From Guillardia theta CCMP2712 (lineage: Eukaryota; Cryptophyceae; Pyrenomonadales; Geminigeraceae), in assembly GCF_000315625.1 (NCBI RefSeq), contig NW_005434625.1, positions 80,080-144,079 on the forward strand: a stretch of 64,000 bases of DNA. Direction: 5' to 3'. Shown piece after piece: positions 11,061-22,350 of the stretch. The notes below the pieces were generated by a model. The model ran no database searches and was not told the origin of the DNA. It saw nothing but the letters and a program-made list of their open reading frames with translations. Both the position numbers and the translations under genes were made by a program. The first letter of the stretch is position 1, and every line of letters begins with the position of its first letter.

Positions 11061-11400
11061 AAGCAGAAGCCGTACCTTATTACATAGATCGACTCACTCA
11101 ACCGAGAATAGATTAACACATCCGCCTCAAATCAATGAGTTAATTTGATACAATCAATTATGCTCACGTGTAAACTAATTTTGTTTTCCTTATCAGGTAG
11201 TTGTAACACATACCTTGTATAATGAGGTACAATGTATTTGTCTGAGAGCAAGATACGTGTAAATGTTTTTGATAGAAAATTCGACAGTGTTCTCAGTATT
11301 TTCTTTATGATTTCCACGAAAGCATTCAAAGATTATACTTCTTCTATTGTACAGGATCTATCATTAAAATCTCAATTAAAAAACTCAATTCGTATGTTCT

Positions 11401-11715
11401 TCATATCATGCTCGCCGATGACAGATTCGTCATTGATACCCCTCGTCGCAGTATCCCCCTCCCCCTCGTCTCCTCCTCCCTTCCCAGCTCCGCAAGGTTC
11501 CTGTCGCTCTTCGACCTCATCATGAGCTTTGCCTTGGCATTCTTGATGTTGCTCATGAGCGACTCGCCGTCTGCCTGCACCCGACACGAGCCTCGGCCGG
11601 GAGACGACAGGGTCGGAGACGCGGGGGAGCTGGAGTCGGTAGAGGCGAGTCTATCGAGGTAGGCTTTCTGAGAAGGGTTGAGGGTGAGCTTGACTTGGGG
11701 TCTTGCAGGCGTCAT
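11401..11715 (-). CDS. Short unknown protein, copy A (104 aa)
   Basis: Single-exon frame of 104 residues starting MTPARPQVKLTLNPSQKA (ATG at 11715) and ending TNLSSASMI. It is rich in Ser, Lys and Arg and contains KNAKAKLMMRSKSDRNLAEL, a basic amphipathic stretch. No signal peptide, membrane span or known domain is recognised. A clear relative lies at 12933-13283, which argues that this is a real gene and not a chance frame. Upstream in-frame sequence to 12021 is open but has no supported ATG. Flanking DNA on the 3' side is AT-rich. Confidence 0.6.
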   Translation of the reverse strand: MTPARPQVKLTLNPSQKAYLDRLASTDSSSPASPTLSSPGRGSCRVQADGESLMSNIKNAKAKLMMRSKSDRNLAELGREEETRGRGILRRGVSMTNLSSASMI

Positions 11716-12932
11716 GGTGGAGAGGTATTGATAGGAAGATGAATGTTGTAGAGATCCAACGAGTGACGAACAGAGGAAGAGAATCACTTGATGGAAAGAC
11801 CGCAGGAGGAGGAGGAGGAGGAGGAGGAAGAAGAGGATGGACGTCAGTGAGACTTGCAGGTTATCAGGGAGATCGCAGATCCCGACTATACGATCGAAAC
11901 CTCTCTTTTCATATCTCACCTCTACCCCTACCCTGTAAATGACCCATTCTCTTGTATCATCTTGGGGGTATTTGTACATTGCGGGCCGTAAACCAGATAC
12001 CAAACGTTGTGATATTCTCATGTATCTCGCGTCCGTGCCAAGAGGCTTCTGCCCGTATCGGTGTATGACTCCGAGTGCGACCTAGGTCCAGGGACCGTGA
12101 CCACTGGGGGTCACTCTGAAGAAGCCGCAGCTAGCACCAGCAATTTGTGACTCACGGCCGGGAGTTGAAGGGTGGCGGATCTGCCAGTCGGCCACCGGGT
12201 CTTGCCACGTGGACGGGTGTAAGGCCCCAGAGTGAACGTGAGACGTCAGCTGACCGTTGCTGACCGAGGCGTCAGTAATACTATCTCTGGTTTTTAAAGT
12301 TTGACCGTCGCCTAGCTAGCACAGGAATTTTACGAAGTTGAGTGAACTTCGGAACATTTGACGGTGGAGCGGGGCCGCCGCCTTGTTTCTTGCGAGACTC
12401 GATGATTCATTGCTCGTCATGATGCGGAGTGAGGCAGAGCGGACTGACACTCAAGTCAAGTTGGAACCGTTGATGATTGCATACGGTACGGTATCCGTGA
12501 TACATGTATGTGCCAGCCCCCACCACCGCCGCTGACTGAGTAGTGACGGATGACGAGGAAGGAAAGATTGATTGCTGATCTGTCAGTACCGTGGCAGCGA
12601 AGAGCACGGAGCTGTCGGAGGCTTGAAGTTCCTGAGAGAAGATGATATGGAAGCCAGCGCAACTAGTAGAGGATAGGGCCCTGCGGGAGGGGCTCATATG
12701 ATGCTGGAGCTGCCTCAGACCTACTTTCTATCACCATGCTTGAATGGAATCTGAGAACAGAAAGACGTACTGTACTGTAACTCGCTGTGACTTCTTTTGT
12801 GCCTATGCACCAAGGCTCGGGCTCATTCGGATTACTATGTATAAAAAGCAAAGCGAGCCGTCCGTTTGGTGACATGTAGATATATGACATGCACTAAACA
12901 AGTAGAAAGCAAACAAGCACATTTACTGCGTG
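11716..12932. other. Spacer between the two short genes, with GC-rich block
   Basis: Contains a GGA simple repeat (about 11806-11830), a GC-rich stretch at about 12060-12400 carrying GTGAACTTCGGAACA (about 12343; a related AACTTCGGAAC occurs near 36330), and a region with short minus-strand frames at 12400-12900 that I do not regard as genes. Confidence 0.4.
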
Positions 12933-13283
12933 TTATGTTAGTTGATTAACTATCAAACACACAACAAACCGAAATAATTGCTTCACACAAATCCTCATCA
13001 TATCATGCTCGCCGATGACAGATTCGTCATTGATACCCCTCCGACTCGTCGCACTGCGCCAGTACCCCCCTTCCCGGGCCCTCGACACCTCCTCCACTCC
13101 CAGCTCCGCAAGGTTCCTGTCGCTCTTCAACCTCATCATGAGCTTCGCCTTGGCATTTTCGATGTACGAGCCTCGGCCGGGAGACGAAAGGGACGAAGAC
13201 GCGGGAGAGCTGGAGCCGGTAGAGGCGAGTCTATCGAGGTAGGCTTTCTGAGAAGGGTTGAGGGTGAGCTTGACTTGGGTCAT
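12933..13283 (-). CDS. Short unknown protein, copy B (116 aa)
   Basis: Starts MTQVKLTLNPSQKAYLDRL (ATG 13283) and is close to copy A for ~65 residues, through ENAKAKLMMRLKSDRNLAEL. It lacks a ~13-residue block present in A. After this the DNA remains similar but is read in a different frame, so the C-terminus (GINDESVIGEHDMMRICVKQ...) differs and is longer. DNA around the copy A stop (ATGCTCGCCGATGACAGATT) is conserved in copy B as coding sequence. Either B has a frameshift or the two proteins have evolved alternative ends. Function is unknown. Confidence 0.5.
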   Translation of the reverse strand: MTQVKLTLNPSQKAYLDRLASTGSSSPASSSLSSPGRGSYIENAKAKLMMRLKSDRNLAELGVEEVSRAREGGYWRSATSRRGINDESVIGEHDMMRICVKQLFRFVVCLIVNQLT

Positions 13284-13910
13284 GGTGGAGAGGTGTTGAA
13301 AGGACGCTAAGGTCAGGTTGTCAGGTTGTTGAGGTTGTTGAGGGGGCGAGCTAAGAGCTGGATCAGAGGGAGTGACGAGGGATGGAACCGGAACTTGTCC
13401 GATCGTCGAACCATTTTTTTGTTCTCTTCTCTTTACGCAAAGTAAAGTTAAAAATCAGTACGAGGACAATCAGGAGAGTCGAGGAGGCTTGACCCTGACA
13501 CTGTCGCACTCAGGCTGCACAGGCCAAACGGCGAGAAGGGAAAAGACAGCGAGAACCAAACCTAATCCTGCCGACTGCTGTCCCCCAAACTCATTTTTTT
13601 GTTCTATTGAACAGGGGCCGAGCCTGCCTCAGTGGATTGAGCTCGCCTAATTGATTCGATCGAATTGATTTGATTCGAATCGGTGGTTTGGGACAACGGA
13701 AATGCCTCGAAGGATCGTGCCGGATGGGATAGGAAGGGCAGGCAGGCAGGCAGGAGAGAGCGGAAGGAGGGAGATGGGGAGAGAGAAGCAGACGATCAGG
13801 AGGTCAAGGAGGGAGGAGGCGGGAGGAGGAGGGAGGAGGAGGAACATGTGCTGAGAGAAGCTGGACTAGGAGAGCAACTCAGAACCATCGGAAGGGATCA
13901 TACCTGCACA

Positions 13911-16095
13911 TGGTGAGACGATTGTTTTCAGGACTACTGTATGCACGAGAACGCGCGAACAAGTTGACATCACACAGCATGTCAGAGGTGCTTTGACTCC
14001 CTTCCTCGATCTACCCACTTGCTGCCCTCTCTCTTGCTCCCCTGCTCCCCCTGGTAATTCTTCAGTGACCATCTCACCCTCACCTTAGGAGGCGGCGGTG
14101 ATCTACTTCAAATGCTCTGAGACGCGAGTACCTCCGGTCATCCGGTACCTTCCTCCCTCCCTCCCTCCCTTGCTGTCTCGTGCGCGTGACCACTCCGTGT
14201 GACAGGAGGGTCCTGCTGCGGAAGGGATGGGTCGAGTGGGACAAAGACAAGGACCCTGAAGAGCTGTGGTCGCTCCACTGGAAGAGTGGGAGGTTCAAGC
14301 TCAGCGACTGGGACAGGTTGGACCCTCCTCGTCGTTTCTTCCTGCTGTGACCCCTCGGCCAGGTGCCTCTCCCACCAACGGATCAACCACTGCCCCAAGA
14401 GCAGCAACATCACAAAGAAGGACAACCTGCACCGGAACATCAAACGGCTGGCAGGCTCCTACGGGTGGGATCTTCTTCTTCCTCCTCCTCCTCCTCCTCC
14501 TCCTCCTCCTCCTCCTCCTCCTCCTCCTCCTGATTCACGTGTAGCCCGATCTTCAACTTCGTCCCCACCACGTTCGTGCTGCCCAACGAGTACGTCGCCT
14601 TCATGCGCGAGTACGCTGAGAGGGAGGAGGAGAAGCCTCTCTGGATCTGCAAGCCGTCCGACTCGAGCCGAGGACGAGGAATCTTCTTGATCTCCGACAT
14701 GTCTCAGGTCCCCTCCTCTCCTGCTGTCGCTGCGCTGACCCTACCGTACCAGCTGGTGTACGACCAGCAGTACGTGGTGCAGGAGTACATCGCCAACCCT
14801 CTGCTGGTGGGAGGGTTCAAGTTCGACCTCCGTCTCTACGTCCTCGTCACCTCGTTCCATCCGATCCGCTGCTACCTGTACAGGGAGGGTCTAGTGAGGT
14901 TCGCCACGGAGAAGTACTCCAAGGACTCTTCCTCCATCGCTAACCTGTTCGCTCACCTCACCAACTCCTCGATCAACAAGTTCTCCCCCTCCCTCGACGA
15001 GCACAAAGACACAGTGGGTTCGGGGTGCAAGTGGACGCTGACGAGGCTCAGGAAGTACCTGAGCAGTGCAGGGGTGGACGACTCGCTCCTCTTCGAGAGG
15101 ATCAAGCACATCATCATCCTCACCACCCTCGCCCTCTGGCCCAAGATCCCCCGGCAGACCTCCGGGTTTGAGCTCTTCGGGTTCGACGTGATGGTGGACA
15201 GCGAGCTGAAGCCCTGGCTGATCGAGGTCAACTCCTCTCCTGCCCTCGCCACCGACACGGAGCTCGACGTGGAGGTCAAGGACGCGCTCATCAGCGACAC
15301 CATCGACCTCCTAGGCTTCGCGCCGGCGCCCAAGGAGCCCAAGGAGCCCAAGAAGAGGAAGCAGGGGATCGAGCAGACGAAGCCCCCGGCTGGCCGGCCA
15401 GACCATAGCGCGATCCTTACCTCTATGAGCTCTACGGTCAAGTCGAGGGGCCCTTGGTTGGCCCATCACAAGTCGGCAAGCGCAGGCCGGCTGCAGGTGG
15501 AGACCGAGGCGAAGAACCCTCTGAGCAGCAGCGGTAAGGTGGCGAACAGGGATCTGTCCTCCAAGACGAAGCATGCCAGCCTGTCTGCTCGTACCCTCAC
15601 GCAGGGAGCGGAGGAAGCGTCTGCCCCCTCGGTCTCCTCCCTGCGGCCTCCTCTTGCTCCTCGGCTGCGAACGCTGAGCAGGAGCGCGTCCTCCACACCC
15701 CCGGCAGGAGCGTCGAGACAGGCGAAGGAGAACGTGTGCGCACGGAACAAGCCTGCTCAACCGGGGGGAGGGGAAGAGGCGAAGGAAGAGAAGCTGGGGG
15801 GGTTCGAGCTTGTGTTCCCCCACACCTCCGAGCTGAAGCAGCAGTGCGAGAAATGCTTACAGAGCAACTCGGTAGACATCCGACCCTTCGTGCAGGCGAT
15901 CAAGGAGGCGGAGCTGAGGTCATCCCCCTGTCCTCCCCCTGCCTGTTCCCCTCCCTCCCTCTCCTCTCGCTCTCTCCTCCCTCCCTCTCCCTTCTCCCTT
16001 TGCATCGCTTCTGCAGGCGATATTTGCTTCTGACTGCACATTTCAGGTTGAGGAAAGAGGCTCGTGGCAGTCGCAAGGCAGCAGGGGAGGAATGA
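13911..16095 (+). CDS. Tubulin tyrosine ligase-like (polyglutamylase) protein
   Basis: TTL-family ATP-grasp enzyme, probably adding glutamate or glycine to tubulin tails in cilia. Motifs in order: AAVIYFKCSETRVPPVIRR, LRKGWVEWDKDKDPEEL, SHQRINHCPKSSNITKKDNL, LWICKPSDSSRGRGIFLISD (ATP-binding loop), VVQEYIANPLLVGGFKFDLR, RLYVLVTSFHPIRCYLYREG, FAHLTNSSINKFS, and the end of the fold FELFGFDVMVDSELKPWLIE with VNSSPALATDTELD. This order and the Lys-Pro-x5-Gly-Arg-Gly-Ile motif match TTLL2-like proteins. A ~250-residue disordered tail follows. Introns include one with a TCC repeat, a 45-bp one at about 14708, and a last one that joins AELR to LRKEARG at the stop 16095. AATAAA lies at about 16157. 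The first exon is uncertain. Confidence 0.85.
14466..14534 (+). repeat. TCC trinucleotide repeat in TTLL intron
   Basis: About 23 TCC/CCT units inside a predicted 80-bp intron (GTGGGATC ... CACGTGTAG) of the tubulin-ligase-like gene. Confidence 0.85.
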
Positions 16096-16917
16096 GATGA
16101 GACGAGATGAGATGTGAATGTATTATTTAACCTTCTTGCCATGGAGAGGACAATGTTATAATAAAGTGACTTAATGAATGTGAAACTTCTTAGCTCTCCC
16201 TCGCTGCTCCAACAAACATCCACCTTCAGCACCTCACAACCTCGAGAGCACGTCTTGCAGGAGCAAGACATGCTCACGTCTCAACGGCATCAACCCGAGT
16301 CACTCGCGCTCCTTTACGCCCTCGGTCTCTTGGCAGACGGCGAGCTAGAGGATCTTAATGAGTAAGAACAAGCAAAGTCCTCCTCACAGACCTCTCAGCA
16401 GCTTCGCAAGCAGCAGATGCTCCATCCTCCTTCCCTGAAGCTTCCATCAATAAATCCTGAATGAAACTTTCTCCCTCCTCCCTCCTCCCTCCTACTCTAT
16501 ACCTCCCTCATATCTCGCTGCTTTCCCTCCCAGCTCTGCTTCTTCTCCCCAGCTGCTCTCCACCTCAGGGAGATCTGCATCCACGTCAGCCCAGCCTTCA
16601 CCAGCGCATCTCTAGCTGACCGATATCAGGTCCGAAGTGGTCAAGAATCAGCTGGCGGGCAGCAGCCTGAGCTGGGGGTCAGCTGGAAGGGGAGGGGAGG
16701 GCCGCAGACCTCTACGACTCGAGGGTGAGTAAGAGCTTTGACAACTTGATGCAACTTGATCAGTTCCAGCAACCTGGGAGCCCCTCTGCGACTGTGTCAG
16801 CAGCAGAAACAGGAGAGGCTGGAGCAGAGGCTGGAGCACAAGCACGAGCAGCTCTGCTGCTACATAGTCCTCCCGTCTCATCTCCTACAAGACAACAACA
16901 AGAGCCGCCCTGCCCCC
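16096..16917. other. Gap between convergent TTLL and JmjC genes
   Basis: Plus-strand pieces with plausible splice edges occur here (a segment ending ..LLADGELEDLN before GTAAGA near 16360, and VKNQLAGSSLSW before GTGAGT near 16720). They could be alternative 3' exons or a small separate gene. I could not join them into one convincing protein. The rest is CT-rich. Confidence 0.35.
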
Positions 16918-17384
16918 TCACCTGCCACTTTTTTCTCTTCTGACTGTATGGCAATCGCTCATTGCCACCGAAAGAGCTTCCATGTCCCACGCCTGCCACA
17001 TGCTCAGCTTGAGCTTGACAAGTAAAGAACCAACTTACAAGCCCCCTGACTTCCTCCGTCGGGTTGATCCAATCGTTGTCCTCCTCCTCCTCCTCCTCCC
17101 CGTGGTTCTTCTTGCTTGTGCGCATTGCCATCTCGTCTGTTGTCCTCAGTCTCTTCGTCTGCTCCACCATCACTCGTCCTGCTTCCCTCCTGGCCGTCTC
17201 CTTACATGCAAGTTACAGGCGACCAGCCGCACGATTCCTTCCTTCACTCTCTCGAACGAGTCTGGAACGGGAAGATCCACCCTGACAGCTCCTCAGATCG
17301 CATGAAGAGAGACGATACACCTCCACACGCCCTCCTCCCCTTTCTGCTATCCACTTTTGTTTTACTTGGCATGTATAATGCCTT

Positions 17385-17444
<60 letters not shown>

Positions 17445-17487
17445 CCTCATCATCATCATCATCACCGACACCACAACCATCGGCATT

Positions 17488-17584
<97 letters not shown>

Positions 17585-19525
17585 TGATTCTTCTCACCAT
17601 GAGTTGACTGAGATGCTGTCTGACAGAGCCTACAAGATGCGGCTCAAGGTGAGGCAAGTCAACAAGAAGGCTCTACTTCACCTCAACTTGGTGCCACCAA
17701 TAGTGCGGAACGTAGAGGACCTAACGAAGCTGAACAGGAGGAGAGAAAAAGAGCAAGGAAAAAGGGGAGAGGTTGGGAAAGAGGGAAGGAGGAGAGGGAG
17801 GTAGAGGAGAGAGGGAGGGATTGAAAGAGAGAGGGGAGCAAGAGGAGAGTGGCTAGGTCGCACGACATGAACAAGGGGAAGCACAAGGCGAGCAGGGGAG
17901 GAGGAAGAGAAGGACGAGGAGGAGGACGAGGAGGAGGACGAGGAGGAGACGAGGAGGAGAAGGAGAAGAAGGAAAAGGAGTAGGAGAAAGAGAAGGAGAA
18001 GGAGGGAGTTGCGATAGGATTAGCACCTCTCCTGGTTTTAGCACAACCTCCATGCCGCCTGGGACCTCCTTGAACAAACAATGAGCAAGCGAGCACAGCA
18101 GACTTGTCTGCTGACCCCGGCGCTCTTGAACTTGAGGTCACTGAACACCGAGCTCTCCTCATACGGGATCCTCGTCGGGCGCATCAGCCCCTTCCTGTCC
18201 CCTGTTCCTCAGATTTTCAGCTGCCAGCCCAGCCTCCCATCGCCAACAAGACCAGGAGGAAACAGCAGCCAACGCTTTTCTCCGTACAGCTAGCGGTCTA
18301 ACACGTCAGCCGTTCCCCCTGCTCCTCCAGCTCCCGCACCTGGGCGACGAGGTTGTAACCGTACGTGTCGTAGTGACACTGCTTCCCGTCAACACGTCGT
18401 CTCACAACCGATGGGGTCAAACCTGAGCCTCCGACCCGGCGCTGCCATACCAGAAGTTGCTGTGCTGTGGGCGATGGACGGGTAAGAGTTGGGAGGCAGG
18501 AGAGAAGGGCAGTGGAAGGACATCAGTATCGGGCTCACCACGTAGCCAGTAGTATCCACGCCAACGCTACTCCAGTCCACGAAACTTTCACCATCTGTCG
18601 TGGGGGGTGAGGAAACAAGAAAAAACTCTTTCAGCCTGACTCTGGGGAAAGCCGCGGAAGAGCTCGTGAAACCGTTTGTAGTCCGCGTAGCCCCAGTACG
18701 CTCCCTTGCTCCTCCTGGCGGAGCAGGATCAAAAGTCCTCAACAACATCCAGGTTTCCTCCCCGCAGATCACTTGACCCTCCAGCCTCTCCTACCCGCCC
18801 AGACTCCTCGTGATTTTGTCGAGGGCGGCGTTGTCCTTGCTAACACCGTTCCCTTCCTGACTCCAGAGGAAGAAGTCTCGGAAAGATAGGGACTTGAAGA
18901 AGCAATCATTCTGCAAGCAGCCATCAACTTGCCCTTCTCCTCCACCTCTACCACATCCTCTTCACCTCTCTGGTCACTTCCTGGGATCCTCTTGCCCCGA
19001 AGCGGAAGGACGTCGTGACCTCAGCCAGGGGTCCCTGAGCCTGGAGCTGGACATCAGCTGAGAACAGCGTCTAGGTAGCCCACCAGGGAGAAAGGCGTCC
19101 ATTTCCTCGCAGGCCAGCCCTCGATGAAACCGACCAGCACGACCGGACGGTCAAGCTTACCGTCCTTGATCAGACTGACACATGCAATGAGAGAGGCTCG
19201 AAGACATCAAAGGACGTAGAACAATCGCATGCTCCCTCCGCCTCGATTCCTCCTCCTTCTGCTCCTTTCCTCCTCTTGTCTTGTTTCCAACCTCTGCTTC
19301 TCCGCCAACTACTCCTCCCTTTTCTCTCAGCATGAAATTCTTTCCCGCGAATAACGATCCTCCGATTCTTCGAACCCTCTCCCGCCCTCATCTCCTTCCG
19401 CGCCCCATCCAGGAGCCGCCTTCTCTCTCCTCCAACCCACGATCATCCCCTGCCATCCTCTTCTTCTCCGCTTACCTTATCGCCTCCTTGCCTTCCTCCC
19501 CTTCCACTCGCCGCACTGCCGCCAT
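16918..19525 (-). CDS. JmjC/cupin-8 domain protein, HSPBAP1-like
   Basis: Predicted Fe(II)/2-oxoglutarate oxygenase-fold protein assembled from about ten exons. Exon 1 is MAAVRRVEGEEGKEAI (19525-19476). Its intron (19475-19175) joins in frame to SLIKDGKLDRPVVLVGFIEG, then DFFLWSQEGNG, KGAYWGYADYKRFHEL, NFWYGSAGSEAQ, CHYDTYGYNLVAQ (the His-x-Asp iron site), LYGEKRWLLFPPG, MRPTRIPYEESSVFSDL, GMEVVLKPGE, VLYVPHYWWHQVE (distal iron-binding His), ALSDSISVNSW, VDLPVPDSFERVKEGIVRL and DWINPTEE, with a stop near 16918. The RIPYEESSVFS and WWHQVE motifs are closest to HSPBAP1. The segment near 19040 has an unresolved frame change. Long simple repeats sit in two introns. Substrate unknown. Confidence 0.85.
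17386..17583. repeat. CTCCTG and ~31-unit CAG repeats in a JmjC intron
   Basis: A CTCCTG hexamer tract (about 17386-17445), a short ATC tract, and then about 31 consecutive CAG units (about 17490-17583). All lie between the JmjC exon ending ..SVNSW and the exon beginning VDLPVPDS. The CAG run would read as polyglutamine on the plus strand, but the surrounding gene is on the minus strand and the repeat appears intronic. Confidence 0.9.
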
Positions 19526-19714
19526 GGGTTTCGGAGTGGCTCTCTACAGGCTCTTTGGAGGGATCGGAAGCCCTCATACCGACCCTTTATGTGTTCCCCT
19601 ACCTCTCACAATGTCCACCGCAGCTGCAGTGCTACTGGGCACGGGAGAGGGTCGCGGGAGCCGCATGCTTGTGAGCGAAGTGAAGTGAAGGGGATCAGTA
19701 GGATGCAGTAGAGT

Positions 19715-20338
19715 ATGGCGAAGGAAGCTTCACATGTCTGCCATGCCGAGCTCTACGCCATGACCCCATTGCAGGAATTCTTCAATGCTGTGACGATGTT
19801 GTTCCCGACTATCGCGCTCTCTCACTTCGCGATGAATTGGCCGCATCCCCTGGTGATCTTGCTGCTGCTCGGAACTGTTTCTCACCTGCCTGTCTCCTTC
19901 ACCTATCACATGAGCGTCGCATTCTCCCGGTACGAGGATCGACTTGACAACGACATGCGCCGGCTGGATCAGAGTATGCAGCATGTCTTGGGGACAGTGT
20001 TCGCATACGCTCTCTCCGGATCAATGTTCTACATGTTCATCAACCTTGTTTACAACGTGTACGCAATAATCTTGTTATGGGATGCGTCAACATCCAACGA
20101 TGGCAGAAGATGGGTCCCCGTCATGATCAGCGTCTGCATGTACAACGCTCCCATGGCGTGGAGACAAGACTACGAGAATTTCGTCATTGCTTTCCTCAGC
20201 ATGGGGCTAGGAGGAATGTCCTTCATCCCCGTGCTCAACAAGAAGCTCTTCTCAGGATGGGGGCACTGCATCTTTCACGTCGCTCTCTTCCTGTATGCTC
20301 GCGCGCTGGCTCAGTCAGCCAGCAAGATTGCTCTCTAA
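19715..20338 (+). CDS. Multi-pass membrane protein, CREST superfamily-like
   Basis: Single-exon 207-residue protein with about seven hydrophobic segments. Its polar residues are placed as in the CREST superfamily (ceramidase, PAQR receptors, hemolysin III): VSHLPVSFTYHMS with Ser and His early, an Asp in RLDQSMQH, and HCIFH (His-x3-His) in the last span. CREST proteins are usually metal-dependent hydrolases in membranes. This assignment rests on pattern only. The start is the ATG at 19715, and AATAAA follows at about 20382. It is divergent from the JmjC gene, with ~190 bp between starts. It has no introns, unusual for this window. Confidence 0.6.
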   Translation: MAKEASHVCHAELYAMTPLQEFFNAVTMLFPTIALSHFAMNWPHPLVILLLLGTVSHLPVSFTYHMSVAFSRYEDRLDNDMRRLDQSMQHVLGTVFAYALSGSMFYMFINLVYNVYAIILLWDASTSNDGRRWVPVMISVCMYNAPMAWRQDYENFVIAFLSMGLGGMSFIPVLNKKLFSGWGHCIFHVALFLYARALAQSASKIAL

Positions 20339-20439
20339 GAGTCCGGCAGAGGTTGTTGTCTGATCTCACCACAGTCTCAATAAATCTTGTTCACACAATG
20401 TATCTCTCTCGTTGCGTTGCCCTCAAACTCTCTCACAAG

Positions 20440-21390
20440 TGACTGCTGCCAGTTTCGACCATGAATTTCGTTTACTCAAAGTTTTTAAGTTAAAATTCAG
20501 TACGAGGACTTTGAGTGATGAACTAAGTGGGAGGACGGCGACATCGGACGACATCGGGCCCCGGGCACCCGGCTCTCGGAACAACGGAAGGTCCTCGTGA
20601 CTCAAGATCTTGGTGCCTGCCGGTCACGCTGCTACCTTCTCAGTCGTTATGAAGTACGGGTACATTTCACTGATAGAATGGGGGTGATGAGAGGGAGCCA
20701 TGTTACCTTTGCGAAAGGGAGGCCATGGGGCCCAAATTTCAGTTGGCACGATCTTTTAGATCTTTTGCCCTTGAAAATATCTTTTGACATTTGTGAATTT
20801 TGGAATGAAATTTGATAGATGAATTTGATTTTGAAAAGTTGGCATCGGCGGTTGTCTCCGATGTCAGTGTCGATCGTGGCACCAAAGTCCAACTTTTGAA
20901 AATAAATCTTGAATTATGATCCGAAACAATGTGTTTTCAGCTCATTGTTCTAATGCTGACCAAGTTTACTACATCTTAAAGACCTATTTACTACGAAGGA
21001 GGCCGTACATACATTACTTTTAGCCTGCGTCTTATTTCTGAACCAAAAACCACCACCCCTATTTCCGACTGTGCTCTTAAGGGTTTCTAATGAAAAGTCG
21101 TCAGGGTCATAAATTTCTATAGATCCCTTCTATATAATATGAGCAGGGTTCATGCCATGCAGTGCATTCGAAATGCAACTACCCCACCCCTCCTGGTATT
21201 CCATTTCTGACGCCTTGGTCACCAAGCCCCACGATCGCCCCCATATCCTTGATCCCCCACGTCCTCCACCTCGTCTCTCCCCGTCTTCATTTCTATTTAT
21301 CACCTTCATCTCCTCTGCACCAGTGTACCTGCTTTCCTCCTCCTCCTCCTGCCATCCTCTGATCCTAGCTCGTCCTGCTGTGAAATGCAG
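20440..21390. other. Gene-free spacer
   Basis: Holds a motif AAGTTAAAATTCAGTACGAGGAC (about 20487), also found in near-identical form at about 13447, a short GC-rich block (about 20520-20600), an AT-rich 500 bp without coding signal, and a CT-rich leader before the Myb gene. The motif is given here as a 20-base core, AAGTTAAAA plus CAGTACGAGGA. Confidence 0.45.
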
Positions 21391-21455
21391 AAGTGAACGT
21401 TCAACACTGGGAGACAATCAAAGGATACAAACTTGTTGCAACTCTGCTTTGTTCA

Positions 21456-22178
21456 ATGACGTCAAAAAGTCTGGTTGATGCCATCGCCGAAATTTTCCCC
21501 GATGAGATCCTTCACCCTTCCCCTCACAATGATTCTCTTCACTGCTCGATGACGCAGGATTCTACCTTGTGCTCCAGCAACTCATCGTGCTCGAGTACCT
21601 CGTGCTTCGAGTCCCCGTGCATGGAGTCCAAGACCAACTGCTTCTACTTCCCCGAGGCAGGGCTCTGGTTTCCTCTGCCCTCGTGGGACTCTTGCGACCT
21701 CAACTTCAACCCATCGGATCTCAACGTGTGGGAGCCACCCAAGCCTCCTCCTCTTCACCTTGATGTGAGCATGCTCGACAGCAGCCGGGGATGGAACCTC
21801 GGAGGCATTGGAAGGAGTCTGATGATGCCGTCTGAGACCAAGTCGCAGATCGATACCCTCTCCTCTCCTGAAGAGGGCTTCGACTTCAGCGGGCAACATG
21901 AGCCGTGCAGCGGGGACGGGCACAAGTTCAACAAGTCCCAGTGGTCCAAGGAAGAGCACAGGAAGTTCTTGGAGGGGTTGGCCAAGTTCTGTCCAGAGGC
22001 AGAGCGAGAGGCAGAGAAAGATGGGAAGATCTCGGTGGGACTGGGGGTAGGAGTTGCTGAGCTGATATCCTCGCACGTTCAGACAAGGTCTCCGCTGCAG
22101 GTCCGGTCGCATGCGCAGAAGCATTTCTTGAAGAAGCATCGGCATGCGATGAAGAAGCAGCGGAAGGAAGAGCCGTAA
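21456..22178 (+). CDS. Myb-related SHAQKYF-type transcription factor
   Basis: Single-exon protein of 240 residues. The C-terminal third is a single Myb/SANT repeat: WSKEEHRKFLEGLAKFCPE, then an insertion, then VRSHAQKHFLKKHRHAMKK, the SHAQKYF-class third helix (here SHAQKHF). Proteins of this class bind I-box or G-box-like DNA and often act in light or circadian control in plants and algae. The N-terminal part is Ser/Cys-rich and probably disordered. The ATG at 21456 is the first in frame; upstream open sequence has none. The basic tail (KKHRHAMKKQRKEE) could be a nuclear localisation signal. The gene is convergent with the channel gene downstream. Confidence 0.85.
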   Translation: MTSKSLVDAIAEIFPDEILHPSPHNDSLHCSMTQDSTLCSSNSSCSSTSCFESPCMESKTNCFYFPEAGLWFPLPSWDSCDLNFNPSDLNVWEPPKPPPLHLDVSMLDSSRGWNLGGIGRSLMMPSETKSQIDTLSSPEEGFDFSGQHEPCSGDGHKFNKSQWSKEEHRKFLEGLAKFCPEAEREAEKDGKISVGLGVGVAELISSHVQTRSPLQVRSHAQKHFLKKHRHAMKKQRKEEP

Positions 22179-22350
22179 TGACCAGTAATGCAATGATGGT
22201 TTTTTTAATCCGGATCAGCATGGAAGTTTTCCAACGATGACAACTTTTTTGGGGAGCTCTCGCGAGTTCCGTATCACCATCTATTGTAACATTATTTCTT
22301 TGGAGTCTAATACATGTACAAAGTTTACAACCACGATCCCTGCAATCTCT

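Noticed and set aside
17116-17607. Polyglutamine protein on the plus strand
   Set aside because: The CAG run lies in an intron of the minus-strand JmjC gene, and the flanking plus-strand sequence shows no coding features.
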